From contig JAZKDW010000012.1 in assembly GCA_040387375.1 (NCBI GenBank), positions 1 to 28,634 on the forward strand: 28,634 nt of DNA. The letters are read 5' to 3'. The position numbers were made by a program, and so were the translations under genes. The notes beneath the pieces are model-generated. The model searched no databases. It worked only from the letters and a program-made list of their open reading frames with translations, and was not told where the DNA came from. This document shows positions 1-10,558 of the stretch, one piece after another. The DNA comes from JAZKDW01 sp040387375 (GTDB taxonomy: Bacteria; Pseudomonadota; Gammaproteobacteria; Burkholderiales; Burkholderiaceae_D). Positions within the stretch are counted from its first letter, which is position 1; each line of letters starts with the position of its first letter.

Positions 1-788
1 CCCGTCGCAATCACGATCTTGCGGATCGTATGATTGTTTGTATCGGCCACATACAGGTTGCCGGCGCCATCGACCGCGACGCCGAACGGGCCCCGGAACT
101 GCGCAGCCCCGCCCGTGCCGTCGCTGTTGCCGGCGTTGCCCGCCATGCCTGCCAAGGTGGTGACCACGCCAGCCGGGGTGATCTTGCGGATCGTATTATT
201 GTTTGCATCGGTCACATACAGAGTGCCGGAAGCATCGACCGTGATCCCACTCGGGCTCAGGAACTGCGCAGCCGCGCCCGTGCCATCGCTGCTGCCGAAG
301 TTACCCGCCGTGCCTGCGAACGTAGTCACATCAGCTGTGGCAATCACGATCCTGCGGATCGTATTATTGTTTGTATCGGCCACATACAGACTGCCGGCGC
401 CATCAAAAAGGATGCCCCTCGGTGCGACGAACCTCGCGGCCCCGCCCGTGCCGTCGTTGCCGCCGGTGACGCCAGCCGCACCTGCCAGCGTGGTCACATC
501 GCCCGTCGCAATCACGATCTGGCGGATCGTATGATTGTTTGTATCGGCCACATACAGATTGCCGGCGCCATCGAAAGTGATGCCGAAGGGGTTCTGGAAC
601 TGTGCGGCTCCGCCCGTTCCATTGTTGCTGCCAGCATTGCCTGCCGTGCCTGCCAGCGTGGTCACATCGCCGGTCGCAATCACGATCTTGCGGATCGTAT
701 GATTGCCCGAATCGACCACATACAGATTGCCGGCGCCATCGGCCGTGATGCCGTACGGGGACTGGAACTCTGCGGCCCCGCCCGTGCC
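1..788. repeat. Higher-order direct repeat, copy A (period 1005 bp)
   Basis: Bases 1-788 are identical to 1006-1793; the first mismatch is at 789 (g) against 1794 (a). The copy probably continues beyond the left edge. The period of 1005 bp equals 335 codons, or six NHL blades, so the frame is kept. Single blades inside the block differ from each other clearly, but the two blocks do not differ at all, including at synonymous sites. This points to recent duplication or gene conversion. Confidence 0.95.
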
Positions 789-2369
789 GTCGTTGCCGCC
801 GGTGACGCCAGCCGTACCTGCCAGCGTGGTCACATCGCCCGTCGCAATCACGATCTTGCGGATCGTATGATTGCTGGTATCGGCCACATACAGGTTGCCG
901 GCGCCATCAAAAGTGATGCCCCTCGGGCGGTCGAACAGCGCAGCCCCACCCGTGCCATCGCTGCTGCCGGTGTTGCCCGCCATGCCTGCGAACGTGACCA
1001 CATCGCCCGTCGCAATCACGATCTTGCGGATCGTATGATTGTTTGTATCGGCCACATACAGGTTGCCGGCGCCATCGACCGCGACGCCGAACGGGCCCCG
1101 GAACTGCGCAGCCCCGCCCGTGCCGTCGCTGTTGCCGGCGTTGCCCGCCATGCCTGCCAAGGTGGTGACCACGCCAGCCGGGGTGATCTTGCGGATCGTA
1201 TTATTGTTTGCATCGGTCACATACAGAGTGCCGGAAGCATCGACCGTGATCCCACTCGGGCTCAGGAACTGCGCAGCCGCGCCCGTGCCATCGCTGCTGC
1301 CGAAGTTACCCGCCGTGCCTGCGAACGTAGTCACATCAGCTGTGGCAATCACGATCCTGCGGATCGTATTATTGTTTGTATCGGCCACATACAGACTGCC
1401 GGCGCCATCAAAAAGGATGCCCCTCGGTGCGACGAACCTCGCGGCCCCGCCCGTGCCGTCGTTGCCGCCGGTGACGCCAGCCGCACCTGCCAGCGTGGTC
1501 ACATCGCCCGTCGCAATCACGATCTGGCGGATCGTATGATTGTTTGTATCGGCCACATACAGATTGCCGGCGCCATCGAAAGTGATGCCGAAGGGGTTCT
1601 GGAACTGTGCGGCTCCGCCCGTTCCATTGTTGCTGCCAGCATTGCCTGCCGTGCCTGCCAGCGTGGTCACATCGCCGGTCGCAATCACGATCTTGCGGAT
1701 CGTATGATTGCCCGAATCGACCACATACAGATTGCCGGCGCCATCGGCCGTGATGCCGTACGGGGACTGGAACTCTGCGGCCCCGCCCGTGCCATCGTTG
1801 CTGCCAGGGTTGCCCGCCGTGCCGGCGAGCGTGGTCACATCGCCAGCCGGGGTGATCTTGCGTATCGTATGGTTGCTGGTATCGGCCACATACAGGGTGC
1901 CGGAACTGTCAACTGTGATCCCCTGCGGAGACTGGAACCGCGCGGCCCCGCCCATGCCGTCGCTGCTGCCAGCGATGCCCGCCATGCCTGCCAGCGTGGT
2001 CACCACGCCAGCCGGGGTGATCTTGCGGATCGCATGATTGTCTGTATCGGTCACATACAGGTTGCCGCTACTGTCGGCCGTGATCCCATCCGGCGCAGCC
2101 AGGCGCGCGTTCGTCCCGGTAGCATCAACCGAACCGCTGCCTCCGATGTCACCGGCAACCAGCGACAAGCCGGTCACGGAACCGCTCTGGCCGGGCACCT
2201 GGCACATTTCGTTATTGGCACCGGTACAGGAACCGGAACCGCAAGCGGCCATCAACAGGGACAATAAGCCTGCAGCCAGCCAGGCCAGCAAGCGCGGCAA
2301 GACAAGAGGAAGGGACAGCATGCGCCCGCCCGATTGCACAAAAGTGCGAGCATAAAAAGGATTGTTCAT
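1..2369 (-). CDS. NHL-repeat (beta-propeller) lipoprotein, 5' part, runs off the left edge
   Basis: The minus-strand frame stays open from the ATG at 2369 to the window edge, giving at least 789 codons with no stop seen. The N-terminus is a lipoprotein signal peptide: a leucine-rich segment ending LLMAAC, with Cys43 as the lipid-modified residue (Cys27 if translation starts at the internal ATG at 2321). After a short Gly/Ser linker come about 13 tandem blades of 55-57 residues, each with the pattern GI-DG-GNLYVADT-NHTIRKI---GDVTTLAG. This is the NHL repeat, which folds as a beta-propeller and usually serves in binding. The expected location is a membrane-anchored, periplasmic or surface protein. 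An AAAGA stretch lies just before the ATG, a weak ribosome site. The internal DNA duplication is listed separately. Ligand and function are unknown. The long plus-strand frame over the same bases is a by-product of the repeats. Confidence 0.85.
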   Translation of the reverse strand, partial: MNNPFYARTFVQSGGRMLSLPLVLPRLLAWLAAGLLSLLMAACGSGSCTGANNEMCQVPGQSGSVTGLSLVAGDIGGSGSVDATGTNARLAAPDGITADSSGNLYVTDTDNHAIRKITPAGVVTTLAGMAGIAGSSDGMGGAARFQSPQGITVDSSGTLYVADTSNHTIRKITPAGDVTTLAGTAGNPGSNDGTGGAAEFQSPYGITADGAGNLYVVDSGNHTIRKIVIATGDVTTLAGTAGNAGSNNGTGGAAQFQNPFGITFDGAGNLYVADTNNHTIRQIVIATGDVTTLAGAAGVTGGNDGTGGAARFVAPRGILFDGAGSLYVADTNNNTIRRIVIATADVTTFAGTAGNFGSSDGTGAAAQFLSPSGITVDASGTLYVTDANNNTIRKITPAGVVTTLAGMAGNAGNSDGTGGAAQFRGPFGVAVDGAGNLYVADTNNHTIRKIVIATGDVVTFAGMAGNTGSSDGTGGAALFDRPRGITFDGAGNLYVADTSNHTIRKIVIATGDVTTLAGTAGVTGGNDGTGGAAEFQSPYGITADGAGNLYVVDSGNHTIRKIVIATGDVTTLAGTAGNAGSNNGTGGAAQFQNPFGITFDGAGNLYVADTNNHTIRQIVIATGDVTTLAGAAGVTGGNDGTGGAARFVAPRGILFDGAGSLYVADTNNNTIRRIVIATADVTTFAGTAGNFGSSDGTGAAAQFLSPSGITVDASGTLYVTDANNNTIRKITPAGVVTTLAGMAGNAGNSDGTGGAAQFRGPFGVAVDGAGNLYVADTNNHTIRKIVIAT
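1006..1793. repeat. Higher-order direct repeat, copy B (period 1005 bp)
   Basis: This is the second perfect copy of bases 1-788 and lies inside the same NHL-repeat gene. After 1793 the sequence diverges into blades near the N-terminus that are not duplicated. Bases 789-1005 form the junction blade between the two copies. Confidence 0.95.
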
Positions 2370-2813
2370 GGCGTCTTTCGATCCGTCAGGTTGTTCGGCA
2401 TCACGCTTTGAGTGATCTGACTCTGCTGCATGGAAAAGTGAATGGGCCGCGGCCAGCGCCGTGACGCCAGACATCAGTGAATCCATCTGGCGGCGACATG
2501 AAAAGCGGTTAGTGATCTGCATGCATGGCCCTAATGGGGCGTCGAGTGTCTATGGCGCAAGTTAATTACCGGTATAAAAGCTTACTTTTGGTAAAAACAA
2601 TAGCATGCTGACCTTCAACAGTTAATGTGAAGAAAAGCATTTCTTAGCCATTTGATGCGTGGGAACAACGAAATTCCATGAGGGAAATATTTATCTCAGT
2701 GTCAGGCCCGGCAAACCGGATGTGCGCCAGCGCTCAGATGGACGGAAACGCCGGACGAGTTCAACGGAAGCTGAAATTGACACTTTATAAGGACATGATT
2801 TCCAGCCGGAATT
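2370..2813. other. Intergenic region between the NHL gene and dnaE2
   Basis: This 444-base gap separates the start of the NHL gene from the stop of dnaE2; both genes are on the minus strand. It holds the AT-rich stretch around 2560-2650 with the tentative promoter. No frame in it has a convincing ribosome site and recognisable protein, and no repeat was seen. Confidence 0.6.
2572..2600 (-). promoter_or_regulatory. Possible sigma-70 promoter of the NHL-repeat gene
   Basis: On the minus strand a TTGTTT hexamer (2595-2600) is followed after 17 bases by TTATAC (2572-2577). It sits in the only clearly AT-rich part of the 444-bp gap upstream of the gene. The matches are moderate and the leader would be about 195 bases, so this is tentative. 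Confidence 0.3.
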
Positions 2814-5954
<3,141 letters not shown>

Positions 5955-5960
5955 GGCCGC

Positions 5961-7433
5961 TCACGCAAACAGTCCGTGCAGGAACCAGCGTGTATCTACA
6001 TCACCGCGATCGCGATAAACCCAGTAGCAAGCCCCTTCCGTCCCCTGCGCCACGAAATAATCGCGCACCGCGAAAGCGCTGTCCCACCAGCCGCATTCGA
6101 TCCGCTCCGGCCCGCTGACCAGGCGCAGCGGCGAACCGTAGAAAGGCCGGTGATCGCGCAGCAGCAAGGCGACCGGTTTTTCCAGCAGCCAGAATGGCCG
6201 TTCGGTGTCGATGGCGGCGCAATAGGCGGCGCGCTGCTGCTGCGTGGCGGGCATCCAGCCATTGCTCACTTCCGGCCGGTAGTCCGCTTGCGGCGCCGGC
6301 GCCAGCACGCTGCCGGCGCCCAGCCGCGCCGTCAGCAATTCCAGCAGGCGCTTGTAATCGGCGGCTGTGCCGCCCGGCTCCGGAAACAGCGATGCGGTCG
6401 GCGGCGCCATCGCCGACAGGCGCGATGCCTGCAGCCGCAGCGCAATCACCGGCGCCGACAGTTCCAGCCGTCCCAGTCTTTCCTTCAGCAGGCGGATCAG
6501 GTGATCCTCCTGCCAGGCCGCTTCGGCCAGCACGATCTCCAGCGGCGTCGGCGGCACCGCGCTGCGGCCGCGCTCATGCTCAAGCAGCAGCACAAAACAC
6601 GACACCGCCAGCTGCTGCGCCACCAGCCAGCCGACCATCTGCATGACCAGGCGGCGGGCGGCAAACAGCACTGCCTCGGCATGCTCGACACGATCGGGCA
6701 ACTCCAGCCGCGCGGAAAACGCTGGCGGCGGCTGCACCCAGTCGAACAGTTCGGGCGCCTGGCCATAAGCGCGGTCCAGCTGCTCCAGCACCTCCTTGCC
6801 GGCGCGCCGCTGCAAGCCGGCGCGCGGCAGCTTGCGCAGGTCGCCGAGGGTGCGGCAGCCGATGCCGTCCAGCCATTCCTGATACCGGGCGGCGGCAGGC
6901 AGCAGCGCAAACGGCAGCGCATCCAGCCGCCGCGCCATGCTTTCCATGCGCAGGCTGCGCCGCCCTCTCGCCAGCGGCCGGCCGCCGCTGCGGCATGCCA
7001 GCAGCCACGCGCCCTGGGCCGTCGGCGCCATGCTGATGCGCGCCGTAAAACCCAGTGCCAGCACACTGCTGCGCACCCGCCGGCACAAGGCCAGGCGGCC
7101 GCCGAATGCGCTCAGGCTTGCGGTCACGTCGAGCAGCAGGCTGACAGCATCGGCCAGCGCGACCTCCGGGGTGTATTGCAGCAAGGTCAGCGCAATGCCA
7201 TCCAGCGCCGCGGCTTCCCGCACCGGATCGCGCTCATGCAGCGTCACACCGGTGACGATTGCCGCCACGCCGCCGCGCCGCATGCCGATGCGCACGCCGC
7301 TGCCGCTTGCCTCCGGCGTCATCACCAGCACACGCTCGCGCTCGACGACGGCATGCAGGCCCGGCTCAGACCAGCGCGGCCGAAACGTTTCGAGAGGCAG
7401 TAGTGGCAGGTGCACACCGATCCACAGGCGCAT
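5961..7433 (-). CDS. imuB: ImuB, catalytically inactive Y-family polymerase-like mutasome subunit
   Basis: This 490-residue protein is related to DinB-type Y-family polymerases. The N-terminus reads MRLWIGVHLPLLPLETF where active enzymes have a D-x-D metal site, so the catalytic aspartate is missing. That is the hallmark of ImuB, which acts as a hub linking ImuA, DnaE2 and the beta clamp. The middle carries the helix-hairpin-helix region (IGCRTLGDLRKLPRAGLQRR), and the C-terminus ends in RWFLHGLFA, typical of the family. The start overlaps the end of imuA by 68 bases and has no clear ribosome site, which fits translational coupling. It is the second gene of the cassette. Confidence 0.95.
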   Translation of the reverse strand: MRLWIGVHLPLLPLETFRPRWSEPGLHAVVERERVLVMTPEASGSGVRIGMRRGGVAAIVTGVTLHERDPVREAAALDGIALTLLQYTPEVALADAVSLLLDVTASLSAFGGRLALCRRVRSSVLALGFTARISMAPTAQGAWLLACRSGGRPLARGRRSLRMESMARRLDALPFALLPAAARYQEWLDGIGCRTLGDLRKLPRAGLQRRAGKEVLEQLDRAYGQAPELFDWVQPPPAFSARLELPDRVEHAEAVLFAARRLVMQMVGWLVAQQLAVSCFVLLLEHERGRSAVPPTPLEIVLAEAAWQEDHLIRLLKERLGRLELSAPVIALRLQASRLSAMAPPTASLFPEPGGTAADYKRLLELLTARLGAGSVLAPAPQADYRPEVSNGWMPATQQQRAAYCAAIDTERPFWLLEKPVALLLRDHRPFYGSPLRLVSGPERIECGWWDSAFAVRDYFVAQGTEGACYWVYRDRGDVDTRWFLHGLFA

Positions 7434-8109
7434 GGTTCAACAGAGTCAGGTTGGAAGGGACCGCGGCCATATCGTCCAGCGGCAGGTAGAAAGTATTGTC
7501 GTGCTGCGGCCCGCGGCGCTTGACGATCTCGATCGCCAGCCCGGCATGCGCGGGCCGCAGCGCAAGACGCAGCGGCGCGGGAGAAGAATCCTGCGCCGTC
7601 GACAGCGGCCGCACCATCCAGAACACGGTATCGGAACCCTGCGCCGCCAGATGCAGGCGGCGCAGCGCTTCCGGCCGCACCTGCGACTGCCAGAACAGCA
7701 AGGCGCCGCAACTGCCGTTCTGCAGAACCTGCTCGGCGCTCCAGAGCGCATCGGCGCTGCGGCCGGTCCTGATCCACAGCAGGCGCTCGGGCGCCAGGCC
7801 CCAGGCCGACCAGGCGGCCACTTGCGGAAAATGCGGCGGCTGCACCAGCGCCACGCGGCGCGTTTTCGCAATCGACGCCAGCGCCGGTTTCAGCAGACGC
7901 ATCTCACCTATGCCCGGCTGCTGCAGCAGCAATTCGATCAATGCCGATCCAGGCCAGCCGCCATTCGGCAACTCCTTGTCCAGCGTGCGATGGCCGGTGG
8001 CGGTAACAGCGGTCCGGCAAGAACCCATCTGGTCGGCACGCCAGACGGAATGCGCCAATTGCGCAAGAGTTGCGGCAGCAGACGCTGCACGGGAAGCAGA
8101 CGCAGGCAT
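7366..8109 (-). CDS. imuA: ImuA, RecA/SulA-like mutasome subunit
   Basis: This 247-residue protein is the first gene of the imuA-imuB-dnaE2 operon. It resembles the RecA-fold ImuA family: LDKELPNGGWPGSALIELLLQQPGIGEMRLLKPAL (in parts) matches the degenerate P-loop region near residues 43-78. A strand like VALVQPPHFPQVAAW and a C-terminal segment with LALRPAHAGLAIEIVKRRGP follow. ImuA helps ImuB and DnaE2 carry out damage-induced mutagenesis, and its ATPase site is usually degenerate. The ATG at 8109 has an AAGGA ribosome site (8116-8120). Transcription should be LexA-controlled, from the promoter at 8174-8202. Confidence 0.93.
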   Translation of the reverse strand: MPASASRAASAAATLAQLAHSVWRADQMGSCRTAVTATGHRTLDKELPNGGWPGSALIELLLQQPGIGEMRLLKPALASIAKTRRVALVQPPHFPQVAAWSAWGLAPERLLWIRTGRSADALWSAEQVLQNGSCGALLFWQSQVRPEALRRLHLAAQGSDTVFWMVRPLSTAQDSSPAPLRLALRPAHAGLAIEIVKRRGPQHDNTFYLPLDDMAAVPSNLTLLNHAPVDRCAPATTASRNVSAALV

Positions 8110-8161
8110 GATTATTCCTTTCTTATTGTTTTGGAAAGACGGAGTCGTTCACTGATTAATA

Positions 8162-8177
8162 CTGTACAAATATACAG
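8162..8177 (-). promoter_or_regulatory. LexA (SOS) box of the imu operon
   Basis: CTGTACAAATATACAG matches the CTGT-N8-ACAG LexA consensus with an AT-rich centre and sits in a longer near-palindrome (8159-8180). It lies 53-68 bases upstream of the imuA start and overlaps the likely -10 element, so LexA bound here would block RNA polymerase. Confidence 0.93.
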
Positions 8178-8202
8178 TATTAACTTCATGCCGTTTAGTC
8201 AA
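8174..8202 (-). promoter_or_regulatory. Sigma-70 promoter of imuA-imuB-dnaE2
   Basis: On the minus strand TTGACT (8197-8202) is followed after exactly 17 bases by TACTGT (8174-8179). The -10 overlaps the left half of the LexA box, the classic layout of an SOS promoter. Confidence 0.7.
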
Positions 8203-8317
8203 ATTCGTTATGGAAACTGTTGAAAAATAGAGCGAGGAGGAATGAATACAGCGGATTTTATGTGATGTGATTTATCAGGATTGTTTTATAACAATATGAT
8301 TTGTATGGAAAGTTTTT

Positions 8318-8344
8318 GAGCGCACCCTGATGACAGGAGCGCTC
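8318..8344. other. Hairpin just downstream of the cupin gene
   Basis: The arms GAGCGC and GCGCTC enclose a second stem, CCTG-ATGA-CAGG. The hairpin begins 8 bases after the cupin stop. In the direction of that gene it is followed by A residues, not T, so it is not a standard intrinsic terminator, though it may mark the transcript end. Confidence 0.4.
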
Positions 8345-8351
8345 ACCCGTT

Positions 8352-8723
8352 TTACTGCTTTTCGGCGGCCTCTGCTTCGGCTTTGGTGTGATGTACGGTG
8401 CCGGGGGCTTCTTCCGGCGGACTATAAATGGTGAAGAGCTTCAGCGGCCCGTTGCCGGTATTGATGAAGTTGTGCAAGGTGCCGGCCGGTACCGCCACCA
8501 GCGATCCTTCTTCAATGATGCTTTTTTCGCCGTCGAGATAAGCCTCGCCCCGGCCTTCGACGAAAACCAGCACCTGATCGACATCATGCGTTTCCTCGCC
8601 GATGTCGTCCCCCGGCTGTACACACATCAATACGACCTGACTGTGGCGGTTGGTCAGGATTTCGCGCCGGAAGTCGGTGGCTTCCTTCGCAAGCTTCTGG
8701 ATGTTGTCATTGAACTTTGGCAT
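8352..8723 (-). CDS. Small cupin-domain protein
   Basis: This 123-residue protein forms a single cupin barrel. Motif 1 is degenerate (ETHDVDQVLVFVEGRG, with one His where the usual HxH and Glu would be). Motif 2 is good (VPAGTLHNFINTG, a PxGxxHxxxN match). The start at 8723 (MPKFNDNI) is chosen over the longer frame beginning at 8753 because GAGGAG lies seven bases upstream (8731-8736). The tail is Ala/Glu rich and ends AEAEAAEKQ. Many stand-alone cupins of this kind bind a metal but have no assigned reaction, and the partial metal site makes the activity unsure. It appears to be a single-gene unit between the imu operon and the HTH/recombinase pair. Confidence 0.85.
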   Translation of the reverse strand: MPKFNDNIQKLAKEATDFRREILTNRHSQVVLMCVQPGDDIGEETHDVDQVLVFVEGRGEAYLDGEKSIIEEGSLVAVPAGTLHNFINTGNGPLKLFTIYSPPEEAPGTVHHTKAEAEAAEKQ

Positions 8724-9006
8724 GGCATGGCTCCTCGCGTTAAGAACAACCATGGGACTCGGACAAGGCTGCCGGGTTCACCTGCCTGGTTCCAAACACA
8801 TTCATCTCCAAAAAATGAAATATACAAGCCCGGTCAAGGTGGGCCTCCTCCTCTGCTTGCCAGCGCGCTTCGGTTTTTCCGGAGGAAAGGAAATCCACCC
8901 TCCCGGTATATTGCATTGTAGGGATCGACGTCTTGAGCGCTGGTTAATTTTTCCGCAAGGGAACGCAAAGGGAATGTGATAGTCCAACAATCAACTTTTA
9001 TCAAGC

Positions 9007-9023
9007 ATACGCACATGTGCGCA
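9007..9023 (+). promoter_or_regulatory. Palindromic site 1 (ATACGCACAWGTGCGCA)
   Basis: ATACGCACATGTGCGCA is nearly a perfect palindrome. It sits directly after the stop codon of the small HTH gene (9026-9028). The same 17 bases, with one change in the centre, recur in inverted orientation at 9256-9272, just before the start codon of the same gene. It is probably a binding site for the HTH protein or for the recombinase-fold protein next door. Confidence 0.55.
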
Positions 9024-9025
9024 GG

Positions 9026-9253
9026 TTATAAAACCTGATCGAGCTCTTTTTTGAGTTTTAAACGCGCTTCAAGCGCATCAACGCCCCACTTCTGCGCCTG
9101 CCGCTTGTTTTGAATGGATTCATCCGCCAGCCATGCGGACAAGGCCCGTAATGAGAAAGGCCGCCGGGTTTCCTGCGCAATGTAAAGCGCAGCCTGTTTT
9201 TGCGTGATGCCAGCCTTTGCGATCAGGCGTCGGAGTCGATCTGTCTGGTCCAT
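9026..9253 (-). CDS. Small HTH-like DNA-binding protein divergent from the recombinase gene
   Basis: This 75-residue protein starts MDQTDRLRRLIAKAGITQKQAALYI and resembles XRE/Cro-type helix-turn-helix proteins: GITQKQAALYIAQ is the likely first part and FSLRALSAWLADE the second helix. The C-terminus is a charged helix (ALEARLKLKKELDQ). No family name can be given with certainty. The ATG at 9253 is used because longer frames would need a TTG start inside the neighbouring gene's leader. No ribosome site is visible: palindromic site 2 occupies that position three bases upstream, so a protein bound to DNA or a folded RNA could affect expression. The divergent arrangement with the recombinase suggests a co-regulated pair. 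Confidence 0.7.
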   Translation of the reverse strand: MDQTDRLRRLIAKAGITQKQAALYIAQETRRPFSLRALSAWLADESIQNKRQAQKWGVDALEARLKLKKELDQVL

Positions 9254-9254
9254 G

Positions 9255-9283
9255 TTGCGCACTTGTGCGTATCTATTTATGAT
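9255..9283 (+). promoter_or_regulatory. Likely promoter of the recombinase-like gene
   Basis: TTGCGC (9255-9260) and TATGAT (9278-9283) are separated by 17 bases. The -10 matches five of six consensus bases, while the -35 is weak. Palindromic site 2 fills the spacer. The leader would be about 25-30 bases and includes the GGAGAGG ribosome site. Confidence 0.45.
9256..9272 (-). promoter_or_regulatory. Palindromic site 2, operator-like
   Basis: Read on the minus strand this is ATACGCACAAGTGCGCA, one base different from site 1 and in inverted orientation to it. It lies between the HTH start codon and the likely -10 of the recombinase gene, so a bound protein could repress both divergent genes. 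Confidence 0.6.
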
Positions 9284-9316
9284 GAATAATAGCAAATATT
9301 TTGTAATGGAGAGGTA

Positions 9317-10294
9317 ATGGAACAACTTGACCTGCTTGGTCTGCCGCCGATCGACTCCAGCGAGTCATGGCTGAAAAGCCCGATGACGGCGTTTGAAAAC
9401 TGGCAACGCAATACGCCCCACTCCGAGGGATTTTTATATGCGGCGCGTTCGATCCGCCAGCACTGCGCGATGTGGCACAGGTTCAATGACTACCTGCTGA
9501 AACACCGGCTTGACCTGCGCGAGGTGCAGGCCGACAAGCTCGCCGGCTTCCTCGACAGCCTGGTGGCGAAGGATGGATCGGCGGCGGAAGAATCGACCCG
9601 GCGGCGTTATCTGAAGCTGCTGGGCACGACATTCGACCACCTGAAAGGAATCGGCTTGCGCAGCGGCGGCAATCCATGCGCGCCGCTGTTCAGGTATTAC
9701 AAACCGCAACCGACCAGGAGCCCGGGCGCACTGGCAGCGCAGGAAGATGAAAAATTCGTCGAGCTGGTGCTCGCCGAAGAACCGCGCTTCTGGCGCGACG
9801 TCCGCGACCAGGCAATGATCGTGCTGATCATCGGTTCAGGGCTGTACACCAGCGAAGTGATCGGGCTGGAGATGAAACACATCATCCTTGATGGCGATCC
9901 GCCGTATATCGATATCGAAGCGCATGGCAAGGTACCGGAACGCAAGGCGCCGATCATCCCGTTCGCACGTGAACCGCTGCGCAAGTGGCTGGAGGTGCGC
10001 GCCACCCTGCCGCTGGCGGATGAACAGACGGTGTTCGTGTCCGGCAAAGGCGGGAAAATGCTGCCGGCGACCCTGTACCGGAAAGTGCAGGCGATCCTCA
10101 AATCCAAGGAATCCGCGTTGAGGCCGCGCGGCGGTTTTGGTCCGCAGGTGTTGCGCAATTCCTTTTTGATGCGGCAGCTGGCCAAGGACAAGCCGATCGA
10201 AGTGGTGCAGCAATGGGCGGGTCATGTGGAGACAAAATCGACCTTGCGGTTTCGCAGTCTGGTGGTCAATCCGGGTGGGGTTGAGGCGGAGTAG
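9317..10294 (+). CDS. Tyrosine-recombinase-fold protein with a degenerate active site
   Basis: This 325-residue protein has the two-domain layout of XerC/XerD-type integrases: an N-terminal SAM-like core-binding domain (about residues 20-115) and a C-terminal catalytic domain. Alignment by eye to XerD shows three lost active-site residues. The first Arg is Tyr177 (SGLYTSE instead of TGLRxSE), the His of HxxR is Gln277 (PQVLRNSF) and the nucleophilic Tyr is Phe312 (STLRFRSL). Lys205, Arg280 and His303 remain. Without Tyr and the first Arg it should not cut DNA, yet the frame is intact with a strong ribosome site (GGAGAGG) and a clear promoter, so it is probably a DNA-binding protein retained for another role. 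It is divergent from the small HTH gene and shares palindromic site 2 with it. Confidence 0.85.
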   Translation: MEQLDLLGLPPIDSSESWLKSPMTAFENWQRNTPHSEGFLYAARSIRQHCAMWHRFNDYLLKHRLDLREVQADKLAGFLDSLVAKDGSAAEESTRRRYLKLLGTTFDHLKGIGLRSGGNPCAPLFRYYKPQPTRSPGALAAQEDEKFVELVLAEEPRFWRDVRDQAMIVLIIGSGLYTSEVIGLEMKHIILDGDPPYIDIEAHGKVPERKAPIIPFAREPLRKWLEVRATLPLADEQTVFVSGKGGKMLPATLYRKVQAILKSKESALRPRGGFGPQVLRNSFLMRQLAKDKPIEVVQQWAGHVETKSTLRFRSLVVNPGGVEAE

Positions 10295-10343
10295 ACAGGC
10301 CGGTTTTATTGGTTTGCAAAAGGCGTGAGGATTCGCAGATTTT

Positions 10344-10497
10344 GTTATCGAAGTGGAGTCTGGGGGGATCTGCATGACGACCTTGTGATGCAGGCTCAAT
10401 CTGGATTCCCGCCTGCGCGGGAATGAAGGTAGTAGTTGATAAGGCATCCGCTCTTACCACCGTCATTCCCGCGAACGCGGGAATCCAGACTGACATA
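10344..10497. repeat. MITE-like REP element, copy 1
   Basis: Two opposed REP hairpins, each with ATTCCCGC and GCGGGAAT arms (10401-10427 and 10461-10488), are separated by a short spacer. A flanking arm begins GTTATCGA at 10344. The same arm, inverted, ends the second element at about 26750. The element fills the gap between the recombinase and ndh stops. The rest of the gap shows nothing else except a half-match to the palindromic site at 10548-10559. Confidence 0.75.
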
Positions 10498-10558
10498 CTG
10501 ACGCGGAATAACTAATCGCCACCCCAAGCAGCCGCCGGACATCGCACATGCGCACAAG

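Noticed and set aside
30..2267. A 745-codon plus-strand open frame with repeats of IVCIGHIQ-like units
   Set aside because: It is the antisense of the NHL repeats. The minus-strand frame has a signal peptide and clean NHL motifs; the plus frame is open only because the repeat period is a multiple of three.
8802..8990. Small minus-strand frame of 62 codons upstream of the cupin gene
   Set aside because: No ribosome site, no domain, and it occupies the likely promoter region of the cupin.
9317..10294. Reading the recombinase as the integrase of a genomic island or prophage
   Set aside because: No tRNA, att-type direct repeat or phage gene flanks it, and the catalytic Tyr and Arg are missing, so it should not integrate DNA.
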